This document shows positions 35,582 through 48,245 of a DNA stretch of 64,000 bases, in pieces. How positions within the stretch are numbered: position 1 is the stretch's first letter; every line of letters begins with the position of its first letter. A program made the position numbers and the translations under genes. The notes beneath the pieces were generated by a model. That model did no database searches, was not told the DNA's origin, and was given only the letters and a program-made list of their open reading frames with translations. The stretch covers positions 2,108,001 through 2,172,000 of the forward strand of contig JAOVFP010000006.1 of the NCBI GenBank assembly GCA_025738555.1. Reading direction: 5' to 3'. Origin of the DNA: Cyathus striatus. Taxonomy: Eukaryota; Basidiomycota; Agaricomycetes; Agaricales; Nidulariaceae.

Positions 35582-36852
35582 CTATATGAAACTACCACCT
35601 TGGATTCCTCTCATAACACCTTTCTTTCTCTCATGGCTACCTGCATGCAGACTCAGACTGCACATGCTAGGAGCCATGAACAGCAGCAAAATGATGTGCA
35701 CCATAGCAATCATCTAGCTGCTCAGCAAGCTTGTGAATGTAACACTGCTAACACACCTCGTCATGTTGACTCTGCTCCGCCTCACTCTTGGTGGAATGCC
35801 CCACCCTCAGCTAGTGCTCTCGTTTCTGGAGGAATTACCTCCACTCATCGTGCAGCTTGTGAACTTCAGCTGGTTCACAGCAATCAATTGCACACACCAC
35901 ACCCAATTCCACTAAGCATTCCTTTCAACCCTACCCTTGTCCCCACTGCATCCATCGAACTGGTGGATACTCAGCTTTCTCCGGAAGGTGCAGCTGCACA
36001 CCAGCAGCAAGCAACCACAGCCACTTTGCCACCCACTCAACAGCCTGTAGCCTCAGGCAGTGGAGGACCTCCTCTACCTCCACCTCCTTCTGGTGGTAAT
36101 TCTGCCGGAGTTGGAAACAATGACCCTCCAGACGATAATGGAGATGATGATGACCAACCCAGAGATGATGGTGATGATGGTGATGGATCTGGGGGTGGTG
36201 GCAATGAGCCAGGAGATGATTATAACAAGCCAGAGGATGATGATGAGCAGGCAGGTGCCAGTGGCAATGGCCCTGGCAGACCAAATCACCCTGGAGGTCC
36301 TCCCTCTGACCCCTCTGAGCCTCCTTCTAGGCCTCCCTCAAGGGATGACTATCGCGACCCTCGTTGCCCAAGACACCACTACAATTTCACCAGGGATGAG
36401 ATCCTGGAAATGGTGGCCTCTGTGGCAGGTTACTTTGCTCCGCCACCACCACCTCCACCACCTCCTCCTCCTGTTTGGGAGAAGAAGGTTAACCAGCTGG
36501 ACAACTTCAACGGCTCCAACACGCTTAAGCTGGAGCCCTTCATTATGCAAGTCCACTTGGTGTTTCAGAACAACCCTCAGTTGTACCTGGATGACACCTC
36601 TAAAGTCAACTACACATTGACTTTCCTCCGTGGCTCTGCCAGCAACCTGTTTGCCACCCATCTCGATGATGGTGCATACGAGCCATGGATGGATTCATGG
36701 GGTTATTTTGTTCAGCTCCTCCATACTCACTTCGGCCATACCAACCCTGTTGGTGAGGCTGAAATCCACATATTCTCCCTCCACATGGAGGATAATCAGC
36801 GTCTCACCACCTATGAGATCAAATTTAATGAATATGCTGCACTCTTGCCTTG
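35576..36852 (+). pseudogene. Gag of element 1, N-terminal part
   Basis: The frame opens with ATG at 35576, overlapping the last 6 nt of the LTR; a second in-frame ATG is at 35634. A Pro/Gly/Asp-rich low-complexity region (acidic repeats near 36120-36250 and a run of about 13 Pro near 36440) precedes a retrotransposon gag capsid domain (LEPFIMQVHLVFQNNPQLYL, FLRGSASNLFATHL, LLHTHFGHTNP). The frame is cut at 36852 by the inserted LTR. Across the insertion the capsid continues in frame at 48246. Confidence 0.75.
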
Positions 36853-37182
36853 TGTCATGTCCCATTCTATTCCACTAGGAACAAGAACCTCAGAGTAGAT
36901 AGTCTAATAGCGGAGTAACTTGTACAACATTAGTAGGGTGTGTGGAGATAATGAACAAGTATGGGAGTAGTGGAATGTTGGCTTCAACTTGTGTGTTGTG
37001 CCCCTTGGACTTCCAGTTCTGTATTTAGAACAAAGCAGAGTAAGTGGCAATATAGCAGAGTTGGCTCAAGGCCCAAGTGGGAGAAGGGTGTAAACATAGT
37101 TGATTTGAAACTGAAGTCTATCTACATTACAGGAGTAGTTTATATAGTAAACTACTTTGTCCAAATGCATACAGAGTAATGC

Positions 37183-37389
37183 TGTAGAGGGTCATACGAT
37201 TAATAGGCATCATTTGGCATTGCTGTGTTTGGACATATTGACATTACTTTACATATCCTACTATAAATACCATATTCCCACATATTTGTACAAGAGTTCT
37301 TACCATCGCACCCCATAGACAGAATCTTAATCTGGTCTGAAGTATGTGGCATGCACCATAAGACTCTGTAGAGGATCAAGACCTCTACA
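37183..37389 (+). repeat. 5' LTR of element 3
   Basis: 207 nt, TGTAGAGG to CCTCTACA. It differs from the 3' LTR at eight bases, all within five dinucleotides that are CG, TG or CA. Confidence 0.93.
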
Positions 37390-37498
37390 CTTTTTTACTT
37401 CTCCTTTATTTCTGTCTACTCACTTGTCTCCCACCATTGGCTGTGATCTACCCTGATCGCTTATCACCGCAAGAGCCTATTACCATCACCCTCATTGG

Positions 37499-40400
37499 AT
37501 GTTTACAGCACTCCTGATGGGTAAAGGCAAAGCCTCTCGATCTGTTAACCCCTCTCCTCAACCACCATCTCCTCCTCCTCAGGCGAACCCTCCAGGATCA
37601 CCATCCTCACCTCTCACCCCACTAGAGTCCCTGGCTAAGTCCCATGTGACTATAGAGGGTGACAAAACGGGATCTGGCTCTGGCTCTGGCTTGGGTTCTG
37701 GCTCTGGGATCATTGAAGTGGTTGAAGGTGCCAGCGCGACGGCTGATCATGGCATCATCCAGTCTGCTGGTACTTCGCCTGCTGTAGGGATTGGTACAGC
37801 TGTTGATCCTCGTATCAACATGCCCAAGAATGCTACTGCTGGACAAACAGAGGAAGACGAGCAGCGTCATGTATATATCAAACAGGCTCTTAATGATCCT
37901 GCTCTTACCCAATTACAAGCAGACCATGATAACCCTATGGTCGATGTTGAAAATATATCTCTTGAACAACAGTTAGAAGTGCTTTGTGTTGTAAACCCAG
38001 ATATTAATCGCTCTCATATGAATGAAATGTATAATAAGGCTACTATGAAACTCTGCAAGATGCCTGCTGCGCCTGGCCTAGAGGAAGATAGTCCAGAATT
38101 CATGAAAGCTACGATGATCCTTATGAGAAGTCTTATGCATATCTATTGCTCTACTAGGAGGAAGGCATATCGAGAAGATCCTCATCGATCTTCAACTCCT
38201 ATGTCTACCGTAACTATTGATGCATTGGATCCATTATTCCCCTGGAATGAGCAGAGACCTATGCTGCCTCAAAATAGTAATGTGACCGCTCATGACAATG
38301 GATCATCATCTAATGTCCATTCGCGTATTGCACCTAATGGTCATCTTGGTCAAGCTCAGCTATGGGATGATCGTGTAGCATTACAATGTATGCGCATCAG
38401 GGACATATCTCAATACCAGTCCACAGAGATTGACGATCAATTGGTCGCTTTTGATAATGGTCATCCCATCAACTTGGACCCAAATGAACATGTACCAATT
38501 GAATACCGAGATCCCAATCGAGACCCACGAGAGTTGGGGCCTCCACCAGTTAATTATGCTACGCAACCCTCTCTATCTCCTTTGGCCTCTGCTTCTCTGC
38601 ACTTGAAATCGTCTACACCATCTAGCAGAGTAAACTCTGTTCAATTAGTAAAAAGTGATCGTGAACGATCACCATTTATATATCAGTACCATAATACAAC
38701 CAATGAAGTCTCTCCAACTTCTAACCAGGAGCAGGTTATCAAGGAAGCAAAGTGTCTTCATAAAGAAGAAATGCATATGCGAATCCTTACTACAATCTGT
38801 AGTTTTCTTGCGGAACACCTTAAATTACCTGAGGGATGCCGGCCTCTCTGTGCTGAGTCGAAATCTATTGGCCACTTCTCCAGTGCAAGTGTATTGTTTC
38901 ACAAAATGGATAGATGGTTAGTAGACCTCTGTTCATATATGAGCCTTCTTACCTTGGGAGGTCCAGAACATGAGCAGGAACGTATTCTCATGCTGCAAGA
39001 ATACCTAGAAGGTTCAGCTCTGATATGGTATCATAATGAAGTCCTTAATCCTTTTTCAGCGAAGGATCAATTGTCTTTCAAGGAGATAATGATTGAGCTC
39101 TACGATCGCTTCGTTCATAATAATATGGATGAAGACAGTATGACTGGCTTCTATAACATCTGCTACAAAGCATCTACTGGGGTTCAAAGCTTGTATGATA
39201 CTATGATTGAGTACTCTAACAGCTTATCAGAACCAGTTGATGAGAAAATGTTCTGTCAAACGTTTATCAATGCTTTACCTGATAATATACGTAGACATTT
39301 GATGATTATCAAGGAACTTAACCCTAAGGTCCATAATATAGAGCTGTTCATGCGTGAAGCTGTCAAGTTTGAACTTAACAAGCGTACCTATGCTAGTAAT
39401 GAAAACTATTTGGAGCATTTCATTCGACCTTTAACCTCAAAACCAGCACAGGCTGGCCCAAGTAGTGCCACTACTCAGCCTCAACAGCAGGGTACTGGTG
39501 TCCAATTTGCTCCATCAGCCTCACGTTCTACAGATCGACCTTTGTCCACCACTCCGAACCCAAGTACATCTCAATTGAGACAACCACTGGGTACACGAGG
39601 GACTCCCCCAGGTCACATCACTAAGTCCTCTACTCCAGTACCTAAACCTTCTGGTACTAGGCCTGAATATAAAGATGCTAGGCCTTCTGGGTCCGGTAAT
39701 GCTAAGGATGTTAAACAACCTTCCACAAAGACAGAGGTTTGTTTCAATTGTAACAAACCTGGTCATTTTATTAAGAATTGCCTGCGTCCGCGACGGGATC
39801 AGGTTCAAGCGGCTCATTCAGTCGTTAATGGTGACACACCTGATGACAATAAAGATGAGTCTTCACCAGCTGGTGAAACTACATCACCCCCTGAAGGTGG
39901 GGATTCAGATCGGGAAGATGGAAACCATTCTGAAACAGAATATGGCCCTGATGCCCACATGGATATTGAAGAGAATGACTATGATCATGATGATTTCTCA
40001 GACCACACTTCCATGATGCATATACTACCTATTCCTGACTTAGACGATGATCTTCCTGATCTTCAAGATGTATCTGATAGCGAAGATGAGGAAGACGACG
40101 GTGTTGCACCAGTCACCTCACTAGGATACTACATTAATGTACTGTCTACCTTGGTATCTAAATCTGATTCATGTTATCAACATGATAACTCTGTTTCACA
40201 GAATGTAATTGATAATATGGCTGGGGATTCACTTTCATCCAAGGCTCCTTCTACAGAGTATGAATATATCGATGTTGACATTGAATTAGAATCATCAGAG
40301 CTAGAGGAAACTGATGCTGCTAGGGCTGCAACAATTGTTCGCCCCCTTGGAAAAAATCCTCCAAAAACTATAGTCCAACATGTAACACTAAAGACTACTA

Positions 40401-40867
40401 AGGATGTTATTGATTGTCCTAAGGTTCTGCATGATGAGAAACGATGCTTGACAACGTTTACCAAAGTAGGAAAGATTAAAGCATGGGTGCTCTGGGATTC
40501 TGGAAGCACCACCACTGGCATAACTCTGTCTTATGCTCAAGTAGTGGAGATACCCATCAGTTGACTTTCTGAGGAATATATCCTTCAACTCGGAACTGTT
40601 GGAAGTAGATCTACTGTCAAGTTTGGAACATACCTTAATCCTGACCTACCAGGGTGTACTAAACCAATTTATGTGGACGTTGCAAATTTTGATTTCTACA
40701 ACATGATCATAGGCACTCCTACGATGATAGCTAACAAAGTCTTACTTGACTTTGATAAATCTCAAGTAATTTTTAATGGTGTAGCGATTCCTGCAGTAGA
40801 GGTTGATCTTTCAGATACCAATGGCCACCTTCGGCGCTATCGTACTATCGAAAAAGGAATCAAATGA
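37499..40867 (+). pseudogene. Gag-protease of element 3
   Basis: ATG at 37499 opens a 1021-codon frame. The N-terminus is Ser/Pro/Gly-rich. A gag capsid-like region follows (LEGSALIWYHNEVLNPF, IELYDRFVHNNMDED, FINALPDNIRRHLM near 39000-39310), then a CCHC zinc knuckle CFNCNKPGHFIKNC at about 39739-39783, an acidic linker, and the aspartic protease active site (AWVLWDSGSTTTGI) near 40480-40525. A TGA at 40562-40564 and another at 40865-40867 interrupt the protease; both fit former CGA. The gag packages element RNA and the protease cleaves the polyprotein. It is long for a fungal Ty3/gypsy gag because of the disordered flanks. Confidence 0.85.
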
Positions 40868-41569
40868 CGCCATCCAGGGAGGCATAAACTGCCTTCCCTT
40901 GAGGAAGAGCCTGATAATGAAGGGGTTGGAACTCTTAACCCTCTACCTGTGAATCACCCTAATATATTACTGCATAAAAATGACTCATTGAATTGTACAC
41001 ATACTCCTCAAGCTCTGTCCAAGCCTGTACCCTCACCTACTTTTAAATCTTCGAAAACTAGTATTCATTCAACTTATGTTGAACCTCCGACTCTTTACTG
41101 TGAACCTACTTCTTCTAAAGTCAAGGTTGAGCATCTTGTTTCAGATAATGTGGCAACTGCTCCAGCTAAGACATCAAGGTCTGAACCACTTTTGGACTGA
41201 CCGGTTACTGATCCTCAATACGATTGGATACATGATCCTTGTATGCCAGGCGAATGGAACTGCATGGTCTCAGATCTTCATAAGACTAATAATAATTATA
41301 CTCATAAATGCAGTATCTTCTTCCGAAACCCATCAGACGATGAGGTATCTAGTCCTGAACCTTTTGCTCTGACTCTTGTTCCGTCTCAGTCAATGCACCA
41401 CATTCGCTTACAAACTGAACCTGATTATGAATGATCTCTAAAAGATCTGTGCCGTAGATATGAAAAATCAAAGACTGCTACTTCTCCACCTTGGTATACT
41501 GCTCAGGAGAAAGGCAAGCAACGTGCTATATTTTTGGACACAGATATCCCTAATCTTCTGCAAAACTAG

Positions 41570-44500
41570 TACAACAACTACCAAGATATTGTTAATGGGA
41601 CACCAGACAAATTACCGCCCTTTCGGGATGTGAATCATGAGATACATTTGATTGATGAATCTAAACGATATAAGTACCACCTTCCTAAATGTCCCGATTC
41701 GCTATGTTCGCAATTCCATGAGAAGTGTGAACGATATCAGAATGCAGGATGGTGGGAACCATGTTCTGCCACTCAAGCTGCCCCTCTTCTATGTCTTAGT
41801 AAAAAGAATGGCCAGTTACGGACTGTTATAGATGCTCGTCAATGTAATGACAACACAGTAAAGGATGTAACTCCTTTACCAGATCAAGATGTCATATGAG
41901 AAGATGTTGCACGGGCTTGTTATCATTCTAAGATTGATTCGACTGATGCTTATGAACAAGTTTGCATCCAGCCAGAGGATGTAGAAAAAACTGCTTTTGC
42001 TACGATAAAGGGAACATATGTTAGTCATATCATGCAGCAGGGTGATTGTAACGCTCCTGCAACGTTTCAACGTATGATAACATATGTGTTTCGTGATGTG
42101 ATTGGTCATTTTCTGCACATTTACATCAATGATATTTTTATATACTCGGACACTATTGAAGAGCATGAATCTGCACTCAAATTAGTTTTTGATCATTTAC
42201 ACGAAAATTAATTGTTCTTGCAATGGTCTAAATGTCAATTGTATGCAGAACATATTGAATGTCTTGGTCATATCATTGACAACAATGGTATTCATCCTGA
42301 TGCTGATAAATTAGCTTGCATCCGTGATTGGAAAACCCCTCGGACCTATAACAAAGTCCAGCGCTTTATTGGATTGGTGAATTATGTTGCACACTTTCTT
42401 CCAAACATCTCCTCTTATACAAGCCCTCTGCTTTCTATCACACAAAACGGCGCACCATTTCTGTGGCAACCGCTCCATCAGAAATGTTTTGCACTCATAA
42501 AACACACCTGCTGCAAGACCCCTATTTTACGTCCAATTAATCCCCATGACAAAGATCCGATTTGGATCATCTGTGATGCTTCTAAAACTGGTATTGGTGT
42601 GCTATATGGTCAAGGACCATCTTGGAATAAATGCCGGCCAGCAGGATTTATGTTGAAGAAATTCTCTCCTGCTCAGCAGAACTATGCGGTCTATGAAATG
42701 GAAACATTAGCCATTTTAGAAGCTCTTCTCAAATGGGAAGACAAATTAATTGGTTATCCTTTACATATTATCACTGATCACAAGGCTCTTGAATTCTTCA
42801 AAACTCAAGGGTGACTATCCCATTGTCAACGACGATGGATGGATTACATGTCTCGCTTTTCATTTGACATCACCTATATCAAAGGAGATTATAATAAAGT
42901 GGCCGACTGCCTATTTCGTTACTATGAAGATGATGGCCCCTCAGACATATATGATGCTCATGAATACGTCCAGGCTGATATTCGCATCGACCCTGAAGGG
43001 GAGGACCTGCCTCCTGCATGCTTCATTGAACTCACAGAACATCCTATTGAAATTGATGCTTTATGTGCTATGGAACTTTGTCGCAGTGCTCGTCTCCAAG
43101 AGAAACATGAACTATGAGACATTGAAGCTCAAGAACTTAAAGAAGCCTCTGACCAATTCATTCTTCCAGAACCAATTCCTCATTCCACTTTGCCTCATCC
43201 CTTAGCCATTCCTGACCTAACCCTTGGAGAATCCTTGTTTAGCAAGAATTCTCTCCCACCCCCACCTTCTATGGAAGACAATGAGTTCATAAACACTATT
43301 CATACTGCATACAAGTCTGATAAGCTGTTTTCCATCATTATGGATGACCCTTCTCGATACTCTCACTTTCATATTCATGATGGACTTATCTTTTTCTCGA
43401 ATGCTATTGATGATGAAGTTATATGTGTTCCTTGAGATCACCCTCTTCTCACTACTATTCTTGATCAAGCTCATCTAATAGTGGGTCATTTTGGTGACCA
43501 GCGAACTGCTGAGTATATACGATGCTGGTTTTGGTGGCCAACGATTGCAAAAGACACTCGTATCTTTTGTAAATCTTGTGAATAGTGTAATCTGGCTAAA
43601 GATAGCAATAAAAAACCCGCGGGATTATTACACAATCTTCCTGTCCCACTTAAACCATGGGATTCTATCAGCATGGATTTTGTTGGCCTGTTTCCTGACG
43701 GGAAAGGTTTTAATTACCTTTGGGTAATTCTTTGTCGTATGACAAGTATGGTCCATTTTATACCTGTCCATACCACCATGAAAGCTAGTGATCTTGCATC
43801 TGTTTATAAACAAGAAATCGTTAGACTTCATGGTTTGCCATCCTCTATCGTTAGTGATCGCGATTCTAAATTCACGTCTAAATGGTGGTGTGAATTACAC
43901 CGTCTATTGGGAACTCGTTTATTAATGTCTACCTCTTTCCATCCACAAACTAATGGACAAACAGAGCGGATGAATCGGTCGGCAGGCCAAATCTTCTGCA
44001 CAATGGTCTGTCCTGATCAGAAAGATTGGATTGATAAAATAGACCTTGCTGAATTTGCTATTAATGCAAGTGTTTCAAGTACTACTGGATATGCTCTGTT
44101 TGACCTCAATTATGGATATTTACCATCCATGATCAAGGAAATACGATCTGATCATATTATTCCTAAAGGGATTCATTCTTTTGTGGAACAGGCACTGTCT
44201 AATCTGGCAGATGCACATGATGCCATTATCTCGAAACATGTCTTCCAAATGTCTCATTATAACAAAAATTGCAATCCAGAACCAGATATACAAACTGGTT
44301 CTCTTGTTTATTTATCCACTAAACACCTTAACCTCCCTAAAGGAAGAGCTAGGAAGTTATGTCTGAAGTTCATTGGCCCTTACAAAGTAACAGAAGCCTT
44401 CCCTGACACTTCTACTTACACTCTGGAACTTCCTCTTGCTCTTGCGAAATGTTGCATCTTCCCTACGTTTCATGTTGAGCTGTTGCGACCTTATACTCCC

Positions 44501-44767
44501 TCAAACGACCTTCTATTTCCCAATCACTCGAAACCAGAACCTTATGACTTCGGCACTGACTCCAATCATGAATGGTTCATCAATGATATCATAGGCCATC
44601 GATGGGTTGACTCTAAGACCATTGAATTCCATGTATGATGGACTCAAGGTGACACAACTTGGGAACCTGCTACTGCTTGTAAAGATCTCCAAGCTTTGCA
44701 ACGTTATCTGGAACTTCACGGTGTTACGCACATTACTCAACTTCATAAGTGCTCAACCAATGAATGA
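41570..44767 (+). pseudogene. Pol of element 3: reverse transcriptase, RNase H, integrase, chromodomain
   Basis: Same frame as gag. RT: PLLCLSKKNGQLRTVIDARQ near 41790. The catalytic box reads YINDIFIYS (42122 onward) where YxDD is expected, so one catalytic Asp is Asn. RNase H: IWIICDASKTGIGVLYG near 42560 and IITDHKALEFF. Integrase: an HHCC finger near 43475-43585, then SMDFVG (43671), IVSDRDSKFTS (43850) and NGQTERMNR (43955) for the D, D, E residues. A chromodomain (IIGHRWVDSKTIEF, then WTQGDTTWEP) spans about 44585-44680. Stops at 41567, 41897, 42209, 42812, 43115, 43433, 43583 and 44636 break the frame, mostly TGA. Chromodomain integrases usually target marked chromatin. Confidence 0.88.
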
Positions 44768-44890
44768 CTACATTTGTCCTTGTTGATAGTGGAAGAACCA
44801 TTGAACCTTATTTCGTTCTTCGACCACGTCAACACTTATTTTCTTTCTTTCTTTTCTTCCACACCCTCTCGTCCCACTCTTTCCTTCTCC

Positions 44891-47612
44891 ATGTCCTCTC
44901 GCCCTTTCGACCATTATGGCCGTCATTATGATTCGAATCCTCAGGAGGATTCAGAAAGGGGAGGGGATAGGGGACCGTTTTCCCATAACCAATTTCATTC
45001 GCAAAATGATGCTAGTTATTCTAGCAATCAAAATCAAAACCCTTCCCTTGGCCATCCTTATGATAATCAGAATTATACAGTAAATCCTCACTCTGGCTAC
45101 AACTTGAACAGCTTCATGAGCAGCAACTATTCTAATCAGAACAACTGACTGCCACCTACTCAGAACACCAATCCTTGGCCTCAAGGGTCTCATTGGAACC
45201 AATCTCTGCTATCCTCTATGAGGAAAGATGACATGATGGAGGTGGACGAGAATAGAATGTATCCTGTGGATAATATGATGTTGAATAGAGGGGAACCAAC
45301 TCAGCCAGATCAATGGTATGGAATGACCTATAGTCAAGGATACCGATCGCCTCCACGATCTTTCCTTGAACCGGGCCAACCATTCTATCTTCCTCAGGAT
45401 AGTCGATCGCAACCTGGTGAAAGGTATTCAGGACCCCCTAGAAGACGTGGTACGTCTTTTTCCGAGTGGAAACCATTCAACACGGATAGATGACTGGGAC
45501 CCAGACCACGTCCACATCAAGAAAAGACTGTAGAAAGTTCATCTGTCACTACAGAACGAACTCCATCATCAGCTTGCCGCCCAAATAGTGTGGGTCCTGC
45601 CTCCCCAACTAGTTCTACTATGCATGTTGGCAAGGATGTATCCCTTATTGAGCAGCTTGCTGAGGAAGGTGCTCCAGTTAGCTATGTACACGAAGATATG
45701 ATTTTGGCTGTAGGCACCCTCCTAGGCACTATCAATAAGCTCAGGGTGGAATTAGCAACTACCCAAAAACATGCCCAGGATCAAAAGCAATTGCTCCAGG
45801 ACAAGACTCAGCGCCTACAGCTCAAGAGATGTGCTCTGGAAACCTCAACTAATGATCCCCACATGAGCAAGTGGGCAAATGTTACTTCTGTTACTAGAAA
45901 TGAGCCTGAACCGCCACGAATGGTTAAACCAATGCATGCTAAAGAAAGTAAGCCTATCTGTCAGGACCCACCCCCTAGTATCACTAGGTCTGCTACTCCA
46001 TTGCCTGTGGAAGAAGACCCCCTTAAAAGATGGGAGGCACCAGTCACATTCCATTGTCCCAGTCCTATTCGTCCTCCTTGTGACATTGGCTTTGACACTC
46101 CACAAAATGACTCAGAACTATCAGATGAAGGATCATGTTCTCCAGAACCTCATACTAGTGGGTCTCGTAAAGGCAAGGCAAAGGCTATGGGTTCAACTGA
46201 CGAGCGATATACTCATCCTGGATGGATCTCTTCTCTGTTTGGTGTGATAACGGGACCAAAAGGAAAAAAGGAGCGGGACAACTTCCTAGCCGGGATGTTT
46301 GGACCGCATATCTATGTTTCTTCATTTACCAATACTGCTTTTGCCCGTACTCTTGCTGAGGATGCTTTGGTGCAGGAGGTAAAACATGATGAGACCTTCT
46401 TTGTGAAAGCTCCACTATATGAGATAGCCCCACGAGGGTTTCCAATGAACCCTGCCCATGCAGATGCACTTCTCGCCTTTGCACACAACATATCTTATGG
46501 CTCCAATGCTTGTTCTCAAGCATTCAACTTACTTAGCATCTTTCATCAAATCACTAGTTTTACCAGGCCACGCGACTGCAATCGAACGATGAATTTTGTC
46601 CTGAATGACGATCGATTTGATCTATCTGAACCCCCCTTGCATATATTGTCACCAATGTATCCTCTCATAGAGCGTCCATCAACCCCATTCAGATGAACTC
46701 AGCGCTCGATTAAGGCTACTGATGGGGCTGGACTGCCTGTGCCTCAACACAATTGTTCTCTTATGGTTGACATGTATTGTCAATACATTGCTCATCATTG
46801 TTACCCTGAAAGTCAGAATGTTGTAATGGGCATCGCAATCGACAGGGCTTATCGTGTTTGGCTATGGACTAGGAAAGGCAATAGGACCTGCTGATAACAA
46901 AACATGCATGATCTTCCTTCAGGAGTATGCTCACTTAGTTGCACTCCCTCATCACTATGAGGAAGCAATTGAAACTTGGAATGTTACTCATCCCAATGAT
47001 CAATTCAAACCTCAGCAAGGAAGCAAATTCACTTTCCGACGGTTTTATTGTCCTCCTGCCAGTGCAAATAATCTTACTATGGACGAAGTAATCGAGGCTC
47101 TGATCGTCAATGGTGTACCAGTATCATGGATAAATCATGCATATCCATACAGTCTCAACTTCATTGACCAGCACTTTGGTCACTCTCTTTTACCATCTGA
47201 AGTCTATGAGAAGCTGGATGACCAGCATTTGGCTCGTCTCGCTCACTTTGATGAGCCGGACACTATTTTACCATGGTCAGGATGGTGGTATCCCAATCAA
47301 GATGATCTTCATCAAATCCATACCCTATCCTGTGTTAATTCACAACAAGGCAAATCGCCTAGTGTTCGGGGTTATTGGACTCTTTATGGGGCTTCTTCTA
47401 CTTTTACTCATCTCCATCCTCGCCCATCGTTGATTCCTGCCCCCACACTGACTCTGTCCATTGCTGGACCATCTCGTCTATCCCAGCATGGGTCTAACGA
47501 CCCATCCGTTACTTATGAGTCTAACGACTCAGTTACTGTGACAGCTATGGATACGTCAGATGATCCTCAACCAACAGACGAAATGGAGCTCCCACCAGGC
47601 TCTCCCTTTTAA
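44891..47612 (+). pseudogene. Extra sense ORF of element 3, unknown function
   Basis: Starts at ATG 44891 (MSSRPFDHYGRHYD), in the same frame as pol but after its stop. The N-terminal 200 residues are Asn/Gln/Ser/Pro-rich. A probable coiled coil follows near 45740-45840 (INKLRVELATTQKHAQDQK). The C-terminal half is ordered-looking (WISSLFGVITGPKGKKERDN, AHADALLAFAHNISYG, then FRRFYCPPASANNLTMDE and PWSGWWYPNQDDLHQ). TGA stops at 45146, 45491 and 46694 and one frameshift near 46845 interrupt about 900 codons. I see no signal peptide, membrane segment or known domain, so an envelope role has no support. The position between pol and the 3' LTR marks it as an element-borne additional ORF. Confidence 0.7.
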
Positions 47613-47754
47613 TTGGCAATAATATTTTGACGCATTGATGTTATGCTCTGATTCCAGACTCTCACTTGTGATATCTCGGAAGTTAATCTTCCTTGCCTTC
47701 TTAATCTTCATCTTGTTACTATCAGACCCCTTCTTGGCATCTCATGGGGGGGTA

Positions 47755-47961
47755 TGTAGAGGGTCATACGATTAATAGGCATCATTTGGCATTGCCATGT
47801 TTGGACATATTGACATTACTTTACATATCCTACTATAAATACTGTATTCCCACATATTTGTATGAGAGTTCTTACCATCGCACCCCATAGACAGAATCTT
47901 AATCTGGTCTGAAGTACGTGGCATGCACCGTAAGACTCTGTAGAGGATCAAGACCTCTACA
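47755..47961 (+). repeat. 3' LTR of element 3
   Basis: 207 nt, preceded by a G-rich purine tract. Same length as the 5' LTR with no indels. Confidence 0.93.
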
Positions 47962-48245
47962 AATGCCCATGGGTATGTGGCATCCTAGGGGTAAGTAAAC
48001 TCCATGAAATGTAAACCATGGTAAACTAGTAGTACACCTCTAGATTATAGTCATAGGAGAAATGGCTGTGGCCGGAGAATGAGGTAGTAATATTGAAGGG
48101 AAGGAACAAGTAAACAGTTACAAGTAAACATTAGTAAGGAAGAGTTTGATATATAACAAGTATACATAGTCTGGAGGAAATGTACTAAAAGCAGAGTAAA
48201 CCTGGAGTTGACTCCAATGGTACAGGGATTGTCATGGATATGACA

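Larger units (their letters stand above)
37183..47961 (+). mobile_element. Ty3/gypsy chromodomain LTR retrotransposon with an extra 3' ORF (element 3)
   Basis: Two 207-nt LTRs with TGTAGAGG...CCTCTACA ends enclose a 10.8-kb element flanked by AATGC (37178-37182 and 47962-47966). A G-rich purine tract (ATGGGGGGGTA) directly precedes the 3' LTR. Gag, protease, RT, RNase H, integrase and chromodomain lie in one reading frame from 37499 to 44767, followed by a separate sense ORF (44891-47612). The coding region is interrupted mainly by TGA codons. It is the youngest layer of the nest. Confidence 0.92.
36853..48245. mobile_element. Solo LTR of a second family, itself split by element 3
   Basis: The outer ends are TGTCATGTCC (36853) and GGATATGACA (ending 48245), inverted TGTCAT/ATGACA termini, flanked by CCTTG on both sides (36848-36852 and 48246-48250). 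Removing element 3 and one AATGC copy leaves about 604 nt, a plausible LTR length, without coding content. Removing it restores the element-1 gag frame exactly. It is a different family from both nested partners; the second LTR and internal region are missing, so it is a solo LTR. Confidence 0.8.

Noticed and set aside
35931..36661. Minus-strand and frame-shifted ORFs rich in His/Leu or Met/Ile over gag of element 1
   Set aside because: Low-complexity by-products of the Pro/Asp/Gly-rich gag coding sequence.
37390..37498. tRNA primer-binding site of element 3 (and after 35581 in element 1)
   Set aside because: No TGG-starting match to a tRNA 3' end follows either 5' LTR; priming may be different, but nothing supports a site.
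44891..47612. Envelope gene in element 3
   Set aside because: The position after pol would suit an env gene, but there is no signal peptide, membrane segment or cleavage-site-like pattern; the protein is largely hydrophilic.
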